Positions 1-10,430 of a stretch of 64,000 bases of DNA are shown here, piece after piece; position 1 is the stretch's first letter, and the number at the start of each line of letters is the position of its first letter. The notes under the pieces were generated by a model. That model saw only the letters and a list, made by a program, of their open reading frames with translations, was not told the origin of the DNA and searched no databases. The position numbers and the translations under genes are program-made. This stretch comes from Tricholoma matsutake (taxonomy: Eukaryota > Basidiomycota > Agaricomycetes > Agaricales > Tricholomataceae): NCBI GenBank assembly GCA_026075535.2, contig AP026542.1, positions 5,580,001 through 5,644,000 of the forward strand, read 5' to 3'.

Positions 1-1547
1 CAGCTGGGGACACCCCCCATTCACTGCCAACCCTGTCCCAGCCACCCAGCTCACCCCAGATCCCCCATAAATGTGCCATTCTGGTGTCGTCTGTGTGGTA
101 CACCCCACTGACGATGCCATTGACAACTATCGACACCCCCTGTTCATTGCCTGTGCCCTGTTCACTGCCCATGCACCCCAGCCAACCCCAGTGTACCTGC
201 CAACAAGCCATTTTGCCACCTCCTGTGCTTTCCACAGCTGCGGGTGCATCTGAACTGCCACCCCCACCGTTTTATGGCCCCTGTCTCTTGTCAGGCCCCC
301 ATTGAGCCCTGTACCACCACACCTGACACCTATGCCTACATATTTTGACTGTCCACCAACCCATCTGCAATTCCACAGCCCCCATTTTACAGTCCCCATC
401 CCCTGCTTTACCACCTCCGGGCCTGGTACCATCGCAATTGGTAAAAAAAAAAACCATGGACCCACCAGACCCTCCACATCATCGACAATGTGTCCGTCAA
501 TGATGACCATATCCCCTGCTCTGGCCCACTCTGGACCACGAGCCGCAGCCGAGGAACAACAGGTTTCAGACCTCAAGCGCTCAGTCATCCTGCCCTACAA
601 CACCTTTTTTTTTTGACCTCGATGCCATGTTGGCATTGTCATTGGCCCTTCTACAATGTTTGACAATGCCTGGCTCTCAAAACCCACTCCTTCCACCCTT
701 TGTCCCCAATGATGACCTTGACGACTCTCCAACCCTCATCTTTTGATGATGGCGGCCCATCGTTTGCCTATGCCAACCTCCATTTGCCCCCAATGGCATC
801 ATTCGCCAACACTGACCTCCATTCACCCATGACCCCTTGTCTTTGGACGACAATGGTCCCCATTCACCCAACAATTGCCCCCAGCCCTCGTCTTTTGACA
901 GTGGCGGCCCCCATTCACCCCCAAAATTCCATTGTTCACCTATGCCAACCTCCATTTGCCCCCAATCTGTCGTCTTTGGATGACAGCAGCACCCAGCTCA
1001 CCCAAAACCTCCCAGAAGGATGCCATTTCACCACCATCTGCATGCTACACCCCTGCAACATTGCCAACAATGCCATTGACTCCTGTTGACACCCACCGTT
1101 TATTCCCCATACCCGCCGTCACCCCCCACAGTCCCCATTTTACACCCCCCACCTCTCGTCCCATGCCCTTCAAGCCCTGTACCACTGCATCCAAACCCCA
1201 TGCCTACTCATTGGGGCTAGATGATGCCGTGTCATTACCTGTCCACATCACCAGCCCCATCCACATCACCAGCCCTGTCCACATCACCAGCCCTGTCCAC
1301 ATCACCAGCCCCATCCACATCACCAGCCCCATCCACATCACCAGCCCCATCCATGTCCTTGGCCATGCCCATTCTTGTCCTTGCCCTTGCCTGTTGTCAA
1401 CCTTACCTGCCCTCATCAAGACCAACATTGTCAGCACACTTATGACTCAGTGTTTGCAAAAACACATAAAGTTATTTTTGGTTACCATGACCATGTTTAC
1501 CTCATTACCCCCCCCTCTCCTGGTTATTTTTTTGGAGTATGAGAGAG
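1..1547. other. C-rich low-complexity region, no gene called
   Basis: The plus strand is rich in CCCC, CCAT and CACC and carries imperfect repeats. For example, phrases related to CCAACCTCCATTTGCCCCCA recur near 774 and 947, and phrases like CCTCGTCTTTTGA recur near 735, 885 and 970. Open frames exist on both strands but they are Pro/Thr/His-rich by composition, differ by frame and show no recognisable domain. The stretch ends at a dispersed repeat that also occurs near 56.7 kb. It may be the decayed interior of a mobile element, but nothing in it identifies one. Confidence 0.5.
1243..1350. repeat. 18-bp minisatellite, six units
   Basis: Six head-to-tail copies of an 18-bp unit close to CCACATCACCAGCCCCAT. 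Two units carry TGT instead of CAT at their end. Because 18 is divisible by three, the array stays open in all frames and creates artificial Ser/Thr/Pro-type or Met/Trp-rich repeats on the two strands. There are no spacers, so this is not a CRISPR array. Confidence 0.95.
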
Positions 1548-1717
1548 TGTAAAAGTGCCTCTTACATCAGCATTGCATTATCACATGCATGTCTATTATC
1601 ACATGTTATTCTGTTGGTATATAGTCTACACTTCGAGTACTTGCACTGTATCTTAGTTTCCCCCCCTTGAAATATACTAAGTTCCTGACATGTTTCTGTG
1701 CCCATGAGTGTTGGAAG
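1548..1717. repeat. Dispersed repeat R, copy 1 (LTR-like)
   Basis: This segment matches 56729-56905 over its whole length, about 80% by eye. It starts TGTAAAAGTG, includes blocks such as TTAGTTTCCCCCC and ATACTAAGTTCCT, and reaches a TGACA end near 1690. Homology then continues through GAGTGTTGGAAGC. TG..CA ends and a TATATAGT block recall a short solo LTR, but no target-site duplication is visible. It abuts the helicase relic on its right. Confidence 0.6.
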
Positions 1718-2386
1718 CCGGAGATGCAGGCAGCACTGGCAAAACCACAGTGATTGAGCAAGTCACGAAGACCTTCAGTGAATGTAATGCGGAAGGACTG
1801 CTGGCAAAAACAGTGACCACTGGGGTTGCTGCAAGTCTCATTGAAGGAATGACACTCCACACTTGGGCATCCCACGCAATCTCAACAATGCCCACACCAC
1901 TAGCAAGAAAATGTGCAATAGAAGGACAGTGAACATCTGGGGGAAATGGTATCTCATCATAGATGAACATTCAATGGTAACAAAAGAGCTGTTTGCATTC
2001 TTGTCAGAGGTACTGGGCAATGAAAGGAATGACTGTGTGGGGGTGGATGCCACAGTACCTTTCGGAGGGATGCATCTGGTGTTGCTAGGGGACTTCCACC
2101 AATTTCCACCAGTTGGCAATCTGAGAGGGGTGTTGTACTGCACTCAACACAACTCTCAATGACCGCAGGTTGGGCAAAAGCTGTTTGAGCAATTTATGGT
2201 TGTAGTGGATCTGCAGGAACAGTGCTGAGTGAAGGATGAGTGATGGGTCACTTTGTTGGTGAGGCACAGAGAAGGGGCATGCACAGAGGACAACATTGCA
2301 GAGGTGAGAAAGTTGGTGTTGACCAACAAGGAATGTGACGTGCCCAATTTTAGCAACTGGCCATGGTCAGCAGCAGCATTGGTTAC
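1708..2386 (+). pseudogene. PIF1-like DNA helicase fragment
   Basis: The first frame (1708-1932) holds a P-loop, GDAGSTGKT, followed by TGVAASLIEGMTLHT as in PIF1/Helitron-type helicases. After a frameshift near 1860 a second frame carries the Walker B motif LIIDEHSM and the PIF1 signature LLGDFHQFPPV. Further downstream, with more breaks, come LQEQC, an in-frame TGA near 2226 where family members have Arg, and a NKECDVPNF-like segment. The gene is cut off at 2386 by the LTR of family A element 1, so the C-terminal helicase motifs are missing. The P-loop has one more residue than the usual GxAGTGKS. Helitron origin is possible, but no HUH nuclease domain or Helitron terminus was seen. Confidence 0.8.
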
Positions 2387-2812
2387 TATAAGGGCAACCT
2401 AAGCCTCTAGCAAAGGGAAATCCGAAGTTAAAATTATACTACATAATACAGGCATTGGGGACACACCTAGCAAAGGGAAATCCAAAGAGAAAACTCTAAG
2501 GATCCCCTTGCTGATGCCCAGTATATGTGAAGATGACAAAAATCAAATATAACCTAAAAATAGAAAAAGGCGGAGATAGGCAGATCAAGGCCGCTGAATG
2601 ACATCATACCAAGGGGTATGTGTCGGAAGGGGTACTCCGCCTCTAAATATAAAAGTGTCAACATGTACAAACATGATAGCAAGGGAAAATTAGTAATAAA
2701 ATCCAGAAAAATCATAGAAAATAAAGAATAGAAGGAAATGAGGTGGGGAAAAATATAGGACAAACATAAAAAATAGGAAAAACACACAGGGCACCCCCCT
2801 AGTCCCCTTACA
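2387..2812 (-). repeat. Family A element 1, 3' LTR
   Basis: This LTR starts TATAAGGG and ends CCCCTTACA on the plus strand (TGTAAGGGG...CCCTTATA in sense). It contains two copies of a direct repeat, CTAGCAAAGGGAAATCC, about 65 bp apart. It matches the right LTR at about 98%. Confidence 0.95.
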
Positions 2813-2829
2813 TCACCCCCTCTCTAAGA
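2813..2829 (-). promoter_or_regulatory. Polypurine tract of element 1
   Basis: In sense orientation the bases just before the 3' LTR read TTAGAGAGGGGGTGA. This is a purine run in the position expected for the plus-strand primer. The same run is present next to the matching LTRs of elements 2 and 3. Confidence 0.75.
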
Positions 2830-4250
2830 TGCATTGCCCCGATGCATTCGAAATCGCATACGACCAAAGTCTGTGACTTGAATGCAACACAGTGCAGCAG
2901 TGTGCCGTTGGTGGAATTCCTTGATTAACTGAGGGGCATTTACGTCAGACTCTTTGACCCATGAGTTCTCCTCATACCCATAACCCTTCCAATGTACCAA
3001 ATACTGGAGTTTTCCTCGATGCAAATGGCTGTCCAAGATTGACTCGACTTCATATTGGGGTTCTCCCTCGATCATTGTAGGTGGTGGTGGTGGGTGTGAA
3101 TGGCGTCCCGGGAACGGATCTGGGGGAGCTGGAAGCAATTTGACAACATGGAAGATGGGATGGAGTCTGGACATGGAGGCTGGGAGGCATAGACGATAGG
3201 CATGCATTCCAATGCACTTGACAATGGGGAAAGGTCACAAGAAGCGATGAGCGAGTTTCTTGGATGGACGTGTAGTGGAGACGTCACTGGAGTCAAGATA
3301 AACTTGATCACCAACCTTGTACTGAGGGGTTGTGGAGTGGCGTTGGTTGTAAAATTGCGCCATGTCATCCTTTGCCTTTGCTAAGGCTGCCCTTGCCTCC
3401 TCCAAGCTATCCCTCATGCATTCTGTGAACTCATTCACCGTCTCGATGTGTGAGGGAGTTTGGCGAGGTTCAAATCCCATGCGTGGATGGCATCCAGTGT
3501 CTAAGAGGAAAGGGGTCTGTTGAGTGGAAGCATGGACATGGTTGTTGTATCCAAACTTGGCCAAAGGAAGGAGATCATCCCAATCGTCCTGGCATTCATT
3601 GACAAAGAGGCGGATGTACTGCTCCAGTTCCTGGTTGACTCGCTCCGTCTGGCCATCAGTTTGTGGGTGATAAGCGGTTGAAGCAAGGAGTTTGATCCCC
3701 AGGAGTCAGTACAGCTCATGAGTGAACTCTGCCATGAACTGAGGGCCATGGTCCGAGAGGAAGGCACCAGGAAGTCCATGTAATTTCCACACGTGGTGGA
3801 GGTAGAGTCGAGCGGCACCTAGGGCACTGACAGTGGTGTGAGTGGGAATGAAGTGAGCGCATTTTCCCACTGAGTCAACTGTGCACATCACCGCATCAAA
3901 CCCATTTGAGTCTGGCAATTCCACCACAAAGTCGACGCTGATGACATCCCAACGACTCTCTGGAACAGGAAGAGGGTGTAGCTCACCAATAGGCTTGTGA
4001 CAAGGAACCTTGGTGCATAAGCAAAGGTCACAAGTGCGACAATACTGACCAATGAGCTGTGACATTTGTGGCCACCAATAGTTCCATGAGGTGAGCTCCA
4101 AGGTCTTCCAGCGTCTGGGGTGGCCAGCAATCTGTGAGTCATGGTGTTGGGATATGATGTGCCGGCGAAGGTCTGGGTCATTGGGAACATAGATGTGATC
4201 CCTGAAATACAACAAGTCCTCCTTTTCAGCCCACTCTGCTGCACATAAGG
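2824..4250 (-). pseudogene. Element 1 integrase with chromodomain
   Basis: Read on the minus strand, this begins with an HHCC zinc region (HIISQHHDSQIAGH, then CRTCDLC), followed by the DDE core: SVDFVVELP, LSDHGPQF and a YHPQTDG-type segment. The C-terminal part contains VGDQVYLDSSD and then a chromodomain with LQYLVHWKGYGYEENSW, which in this class is thought to direct integration to heterochromatin. Frames change near 3565-3705 and 3210-3235, so no single protein is encoded. The second catalytic Asp is kept, but the usual DRG is DHG. Confidence 0.9.
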
Positions 4251-4284
4251 AAAGGGTCGATCCCTTCCTCAGTTCTTTAACAGC

Positions 4285-6024
4285 TCAGGTGACAACATCC
4301 TCATGTAAACTGCTACGGTTTGCATGATGAATGTCACGTAGGATGTCCCGCTCCTCGCCCTGGGCTGCGATGCCTTCCAGTGCCCGAATGGTGAACAGGT
4401 CTGGCTGCAACAGCACAATGTTTTGGTTGTCACTGCTGCCATCCCCATGGTCTGCATGTCGGGATAGGGCATCGGTCTTCCCCATGCTGTGACCTGGATG
4501 GTGGTGCAAGGAGAAGTCGAATCTAGATAGATACAGGGACCAACAAGCTTGACGATGGTTCAATTTCTTGGCCGTCATGAAGTACTCGAGATTCTTGTGA
4601 TCTGTCCAAATTTCCACCTTGTTTTGGGCACCCTCGAGGAAGTGTTGCCACTCCTCAAGCGCACGCATTATCGCCAACATCTCCTTGTCATGGATCTCGT
4701 AGTTTTGCTCTACAGCACTAAGGCTTTTGGAGTAGAACGCAACAGGATGCCACTTCTGGTCCTCCAGAGACTGCTGAGACAACACAGCGCCCATCGCAAA
4801 GTCAGAACTGTCAGCTTCTACATGAAAAGGACGTGAATCGTCAGCAAAGGTAAGGATCAGAGTGGAAGTGACCATCTCCTTAAGCTTTTCGAATGCCTCC
4901 TGTTGTGCATTATCCCACCTCCATGCCTCCTTTCCTGTCAAGTCAAACAGTGGTTGTGCATGATGTGAGAAATCCTTGATAAAACACCGATAGAAATTGA
5001 TAAAGCCCAGGAAAGACTGCACCTCCCTCTTGTTCGTGGGCGTCGGCCAAGCTGTGACCCCATTTACCTTGATAGGATCCATCTCCACTTGACCCTCCGA
5101 GATAATCAGGCCGAGGTACTCGATCTTGGTCTTTTTGAACTCACATTTGTCCTGACAAAGGTAGAGTTTGTACCGTTGAAGTCGCTCTAGGACGAGGCGC
5201 ATGATGCGACGGTGCTCTTCAACTGTGCAAGTGAAGATGAGGATGTTGTCGAGATAGATGCAGACAACACCTTTGAGGATGAGGTTGTGGAAGATGTTGT
5301 TCATCATGGTCTGAAAGGTGGCAGGGCTATTAGTAAGGCCAAAGAACATGACAAGTGGTTCAAAAAGACCATGGTTGGTACGAAAGGCTGCCTTCCACTC
5401 ATCTCCCTCCTTTATCCTCACATTATTATAGCCCCAACGGACATCGGGCTTGGTGAAGTATTGGGCTGCACAGAGCTGGTTTACGAGTTCAGAGATGAGG
5501 GGTAGTGGGTAGCGATTTTTGACCATGATGTTGTTGAGCCTTCTGTAGTCTTGAACCAGTTGAAGTGAGCCATCCTTCTTCTTGACAAAGAAAAAGGGAG
5601 AGGCCATGGGTGACTTTGATGGTCCAATACATCCAGAGGCCAGGTGCTCGTCGATGAACTGGTCAAGCTGCCATTGTTCTTCCAGAGAGAGAGGATAGAC
5701 CTTGCAGGATGAAGGGGTTGCACCGGGGGTGAGTTCGATCGCATGATCCCATGGCTTGCGTGCAGGAAGAGAGTCGAATGACTCCTTGGAGAACACATCT
5801 TCAAACTCATGGAGATGAGGGAGTAAGGAGTTAGTAGAGGATTTAGCAGCGTTGTTTTTGTGGAAGGCCTTGGCGAGGCATTGGGATATGTTCGATGTGG
5901 CACACACCTCATGCGATGAGTGAATTGCAGTGTAGAAGATCCGATCACCCTCCTCCACTTCCTCTGGGTCCTCATCATCATCATCTGAGTCTGGCATTAG
6001 ATCAGGAACCCCTTCCAATTCCAC
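4285..6024 (-). pseudogene. Element 1 reverse transcriptase-RNase H
   Basis: This 579-codon frame is the longest in the window. RT motifs run from [20 protein letters not shown] through [14 protein letters not shown] to the catalytic box, which reads IYLDNILIF. The second Asp of YxDD is replaced by Asn, and that would abolish polymerisation. RNase H follows with EADSSDFAMGAVLSQQ, the YEIHDKEMLAIM segment, WTDHKNLEYF and TDALSRH. The frame closes at a TGA near 4286, just before the integrase zinc region; elements 2 and 3 have a Gln codon there. In an active copy this would be one gag-pol or pol polyprotein with the flanking pieces. Confidence 0.95.
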
Positions 6025-6165
6025 TTCAGGTATAGGCAGGGGTCCAGCACGACACTTCTGAGTACGTCATATCACCGCGTTCTGTCCACGATGTTCTTGC
6101 CTGGCTTCTGTGAAACATGTCCGACAGCGGGATGGACATCAGCTCATGGTAACCTCCCCAGTATG

Positions 6166-6726
6166 CTAGTCGACCTCTGGGTTATGGTCTCGAAGCCATG
6201 GATATCCCAAAATCACCTTTTGCTTTCCTAATTGAGTGACAGCAAAAAGGGCATGCTCACTATGATCTTTGTAATGGAGAACCAGGTCTGCAACCTCTCG
6301 GATGGCACCAGCTTCATTTGGGGATCCATCCACATTATATACAGGTATCGGACATGAGAGTGAGCAAGTATTTAGGCAATGTTGTTGTACCAGATGGGAA
6401 TTGATGAAGAGACCAGTCACACCAGAGTCCAGGAGTGCAGAGACACCGAGTATCTGTCCAGTGTCGGTCATCTGCAGTTCGATGGCTAGGTTCAAGGAAT
6501 GTGCAGAGGGAGTGGATGCCACAATATACTTGCGTGGTAGTTTACACTCCCATGATTTAATTTTGGGATGTGGAGTAGAAGGAGAGATGGGGAGAGCAGG
6601 TACGTCTTTAGCCAACTTCAAAGGGTCAGAGAGGGGAGCAGTCACAGAAATGGATTCATTCTCCGGGGATTCAACTGACAAGACTTCAAAGCGGTTATGG
6701 ACAGGCAGTGAGGGCATATGATTCAC
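6166..6726 (-). pseudogene. Element 1 retropepsin (aspartic protease)
   Basis: The frame encodes a retropepsin fold with the catalytic triplet in LLDSGVTGLFI and the flap/C-terminal signature KVILGYPWLRDHNPE. The N-terminal part (VLSVESPENES and following) is a linker that is rich in Ser and Pro. It would mature the Gag-Pol polyprotein. DSG is intact, but Ala after Gly is Val here. The frame ends in a gap before RT, where the reading frame breaks. Confidence 0.9.
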
Positions 6727-7972
6727 TCACTGCGAATAGGAAAATCCTGCTCCTCTACAACTTCCAACTTAATCTCCTCTGCAACTTGATCCTTCACTTC
6801 CTCAACATCTACAAGCGCCAACAAATCTTGCAGGAGTTTGTCTTGTCCCTTGGGGGTGAGCATGTGGATATCCTGATGATGGGGACACACTCCAGCCCTG
6901 TGTCCAGGTTCCCCACAATGGTAGCAGAGATCCAACTTACGTGCACAGCTGCGGGCTGCATCAACATCCATTGGTACTGGGACATTGATGGCTGGTGTGG
7001 GAGTTTGATGAACAGGAATGGGGTTAGGGCAGGGGAGGCTTTGATTGAAGGTGTAGGGCGTATGAGTGGTAGTTGGAGCACAGAATACAGCATTAAACAC
7101 TGCATTTGTGAGTCGGTTCTCGTCACAGAGTGAAGCAGCTTCATACCAAGCAAGGATATCATCATCCGCTGGGCGCCCTTCCAACATCTGTGCAATCTGG
7201 TCCTGAATTTCTTGGTTGAGCCCCCGTCGGAACTTCACCACCACTGGTAACCCACTCCCATATCCTGCCATGTCCACCAAATCCTTGAACTCATCAATAT
7301 AGTCGTCCATGGATCGACATTCCTGGTGGTAAGCGGATGACTCAAGTCGTGTCACTGCTCGGTGGCATTCATTGAGGGGGCAGAAGTGGCGTACGAACTC
7401 AGCTCGAAAGTCACCCCAAGTGGAGAAAGGTAGAGAACCGAGTTCTTTAGTTTGACGTAGGATACGGTCCACATAGAGATAGGCGCGTTCAGATTTCATG
7501 TATGTGAAGGCCCAATAAATTTTTGCAGCCTCATCGATGAATTGATGTGACTGGAGACTAATGTATAACTCACAGGAATTAAGGAATGCACATCCCTGCA
7601 CACGTGCACCATTAAATTCGGCGGGGGGGGGGACGGTTTGATCTGGGCACATTCCTTAGTGGATGTGTTTGGCAAAACGTCGTTGTTGGGTGCGCTTGGA
7701 GTCGTAAAGGGGGAACTATTGGTTGTAGGGTTAGCCTGGAGGGTCCTAACGAAGTTTTCAATTGTAGATTTAAGCGAGTCGATTTGTGCGTGCATTCTGG
7801 AAATGTCGCTTTCAAGCGCATCGAAGCGTTCTGATGCATCCATGTTGCTAGGGAGCGCGTTTGGCGAAAATGGCAGCGTAATAAAGGCGAGATTATCTGG
7901 AACGGTGTGTAGGGACTCTGTGGAGCTTTGGGAAGCATTGTCCAGTCCATACCTGCCTATCTTGGGCAGCAC
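6723..7972 (-). pseudogene. Element 1 Gag with CCHC zinc knuckle
   Basis: The N-terminal part (ending around 7500) has a coiled-coil-like heptad stretch, DALESDISRMHAQIDSLKST. The second frame carries the retrotransposon Gag domain (IYWAFTYMKSERAYLYVD, SMDDYIDEFKDLVDMAGY) and a zinc knuckle CYHCGEPGHRAGVC near its C-terminus. The two parts are out of register at a G run near 7621-7631, a likely homopolymer slip. The 3' end overlaps the protease frame by four bases. Gag would form the particle and bind the element's RNA. Confidence 0.9.
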
Positions 7973-7987
7973 GTTCGCGATTTTCGG

Positions 7988-8009
7988 GCCTTAGGGGAGA
8001 GTTTTCTAC
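7988..8009 (-). promoter_or_regulatory. Putative self-priming primer-binding site
   Basis: Two bases inside the 5' LTR the sense strand reads AGAAAACTCT. There is no TGG tRNA-type start. The reverse complement, AGAGTTTTCT, lies in the sense strand of the LTR at 8111-8120, about 25 bp downstream of CATATACT (8143-8150). Complementarity resumes with CCTTAG/CTAAGG after a small bulge. This fits Tf1/sushi-type priming by the 5' end of the element's own mRNA. The same arrangement is in elements 2 (37222-37231 with 37335-37344) and 3 (49576-49585 with 49689-49698). Confidence 0.65.
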
Positions 8010-8435
8010 TATAAGGGCAACCTAAGCCTCTAGCAAAGGGAAATCCAAAGTTAAAATTATACTACATAATACAGGCATTGGGGACACACGTAGCAAAGGG
8101 AAATCCAGAGAGAAAACTCTAAGGATCCCCTTGCTGATGCCCAGTATATGTGAAGATGACAAAAATCAAATATAACCTAAAAATAGAAAAAGGCGGAGAT
8201 AGGCAGATCAAGGCCGCTGAATGACATCATACCAAGGGGTATGTGTCGGAAGGGGTACTCCGCCTCTAAATATAAAAGTGTCAACATGTACAAACATGAT
8301 AGCAAGGGAAAATTAGTAATAAAATCCGGAAAAATCATAGAAAATGAAGAATAGAAGGAAATGAGGTGGGGAAAAATATAGGATGAACATAAAAAATAGG
8401 AAAAACACACAGGGCACCCCCCTAGTCCCCTTACA
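8010..8435 (-). repeat. Family A element 1, 5' LTR
   Basis: This is the right-hand copy of the 426-bp LTR. In sense orientation it has a TATATTTAG block near 8276, then CATATACT about 25 bp before a likely RNA start at CCTTAGAG, and it ends CCCTTATA. It interrupts a copia-type frame on its right, so a minus-strand frame reads about 70 codons of meaningless Phe-rich sequence from the LTR. Confidence 0.95.
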
Positions 8436-10108
8436 CCATGGACAGTAAGTGCATGATCAGCGGTAGCTGAATGTAGGGTGAGCACATAGAGTTTCTTTGT
8501 GGGGAGTAGGGGGCTGCATGCAATGAAAGCTCCTGTGGATTTGTCTGTTATCCAGCAGGACCAGGAGTTGAAATGGGTGATGGTGTTTGAGTCTTCAGTG
8601 AGGGAGCTGACAGAGATGAGCTGGACACTTGCATTCAGGATATACAGTGTGTTACATAAGATAATTGATGCACCATGCGCCACACATATTTTGATGTCAC
8701 TGACACCAATGGTGGGAATTGAAGATCCACTAATGCCTTTCACTGAATGGGGTGTAGTTGGGTAGAGGGATAGGAAGTCTGAATGGTCTGGGGAAATGTG
8801 AACCGAGGTGCCTGAGTCTACAATGAAGGGGAAATCATCTATAGACATCTTGGTGCATGTCGTCTGGTTTAGGGATGCGACTGTGAGTGCAGTCTCAGCA
8901 GTTGGGATGGTGTGGGTATTCCAATCGACAGATCTAACAGGCTCCTCCTCCACTACCATCCAGCCTTTGTATTCAATTTCCTCAATAGACACATTAGGTA
9001 GGGGATCATGTGCCATGCCAGCAAATTCAGGTGATGGAGAAGGACATGGGAGGGCGGGATCGATTAGTATGGTGAATGCACATCTGTTAATGTCCTTCAT
9101 AGTGACAGGCACTTTTGATGTATCACCACCTGACCGTTTCTTCTCCAGCATAAGCCTTCAAGCTGCTTTGGACTCCTCAATAGTCTTTCCAGCCATGCCG
9201 CTGCCCGACTTGATGCAAAACTCAGTGGTATGTCCAGTCTTCTTGCAAGTCAGGTTGCCACAAAGAAGGGGGGTGTACATTTTGGGAACCTTAGCATGGG
9301 CCGTGAGCACTATTGATGATTTAGTCTCCGTATGCTGGTCATTCTTGATCAGAGTCTGTTCATTTTCTAAAAATCAATGGATATCATGGGAAGTGTATGG
9401 GGATTTCAGTGTAGAATTTGTGATATCACAGGAGATAATGGAGCAGGCATGAGGGAAATGATCACTGAGGGAATTCAAAAGTATTATAGAGCACATAAGA
9501 TTGGCTGTAATGTTACCCATAGTGAATGCGCATAATACGAGGGCGCAAATGCACTCCGCCGTCGTGGGGAGTGGAGTGTCCTTTGTGCACTGAATGGCAA
9601 GGGCTTGTTGTAACAGCTGCACTTGGCAAACAGGTCCTTCTTTCAAATGTCGATCCTGGAGTGCCTTCCAGTTGGTGTTGGGTCCCTTTGTCATGTCAAG
9701 AAAGGGGTGTTCCCCAGTGGCGATGCTGGATGCCAAGAAAGTGAAGGCCATGCAAGCATTAGCAGCCCAATTAGCAGCAGCACACACTTCAGTGTCAGGT
9801 GGAAGTGAGGTGTCCCCAGATACATATTCATAGAGGCCATTGAGAGAAAGTGTGATGGTGATGTCCTTGCACCATTCTTTGTAGTTAGATTTGAGTTTGT
9901 CAAGTTTGACCCTGGAGTACTGGATAGAGATCCTGATGAGGGGAACAGAGACAGTGGTGTCAGAGGCAGTAGTCATTTTCTTCTGGTGTTTAGGATGGGA
10001 TGGAATTGTAAAAGCAACAAAGAGATTAGATGTGCACCAGGATGGCCACTGCAGGGGGAATAAGTCTGTGATCTGAGGCAAGATCGTGATCGAAATTTGA
10101 TCACCCAA
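8436..10108 (-). pseudogene. Ty1/copia Gag-protease fragment
   Basis: The 5' part (9374-10108) resembles copia Gag: WCKDITITLSLNGLYEYVSG, NWKALQDRHL and QVQLLQQAL. A methionine at MTTASD, near 9976, is a plausible start. A CCHC-like region (CGNLTCKKTGHTTEFC) lies in the gap between frames. The 3' part (below 9151) has the copia protease FIVDSGTSVHISP and the start of the GAG-pre-integrase domain (KKLYVLTL). The reading frame is interrupted between the two parts, including a TGA near 9150 where Arg is likely. Integrase, RT and RNase H are absent because the frame ends at the LTR of element 1. Confidence 0.85.
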
Positions 10109-10430
10109 ATGACATCACACGTCGAGTGGGTAGGAGTTTCTCTATCGTCGATTCAACAATGGAAAAGGCCCATAACCTATAGAGAATCAATCCTAGTGTA
10201 AACAAGATTAACTCAGTCCTTGTATTAGAGACTAGATTTGGTTATACTGTACCTAGTGTAAACAAGATTAAACTAAGGTACAGTTAGCGAGACATGATAA
10301 TGTCAAGCCTGAGATCATACTCACCTCAGTCCTTGTATTAGGTAGACCGTCTGTCTACTGATATATATACGTTGAGACAGACAAAGAGGAGAGATAAGAA
10401 AGGTAACCTAAGTGTGTTTGTCGCACACAT
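10109..10430 (-). promoter_or_regulatory. Probable copia leader/LTR region
   Basis: Upstream of the copia Gag frame the sense strand contains a TATA block (GTATATATATCAG near 10361-10373) and internal direct repeats: CTCAGTCCTTGTATTA twice, and CCTAGTGTAAACAAGATTAA twice. This is what a 5' LTR and leader would look like. I could not fix LTR ends, and no second copy is in the window. Confidence 0.35.

Larger units (their letters stand above)
2387..8435 (-). mobile_element. Ty3/gypsy chromodomain retrotransposon, family A element 1
   Basis: Two 426-bp LTRs, differing at only a handful of bases, bracket gag, protease, RT, RNase H and integrase with a C-terminal chromodomain, all on the minus strand. 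Gene order and the chromodomain place it among fungal chromoviruses (Tf1/sushi-like). The 6.05-kb element is full length but dead: frames are broken in gag, between RT and integrase, and within integrase, and the RT catalytic box reads YLDN. The flanking 5-mers differ (GTTAC on the left, CCATG on the right), and the left flank is helicase while the right is copia. The junctions therefore probably reflect recombination between elements rather than one clean insertion. Confidence 0.95.

Noticed and set aside
127..588. 153-codon minus-strand frame at the window start
   Set aside because: Lies in C-rich low-complexity DNA; Gly/Trp/Val-rich by composition, no domain, and other frames are equally open.
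1204..1437. Met/Trp/Gly repeat protein, and a CRISPR-like reading of 1243-1350
   Set aside because: The peptide repeat is a translation of the 18-bp minisatellite. Units are contiguous without spacers, so not CRISPR.
1708..2386. Calling the helicase relic a Helitron
   Set aside because: No Rep/HUH motif and no CTAG-type hairpin terminus was seen; only PIF1 motifs are supported.
2382..2386. GTTAC/CCATG as a degenerate target duplication of element 1
   Set aside because: They do not match at most positions, and the outside sequences are unrelated.
8177..8435. Phe/Ser/Leu-rich C-terminus of the copia frame as a membrane domain
   Set aside because: It is read-through into the element 1 LTR; the same residues appear where the LTR is read next to other sequences (2554-2787, 49744-49986).
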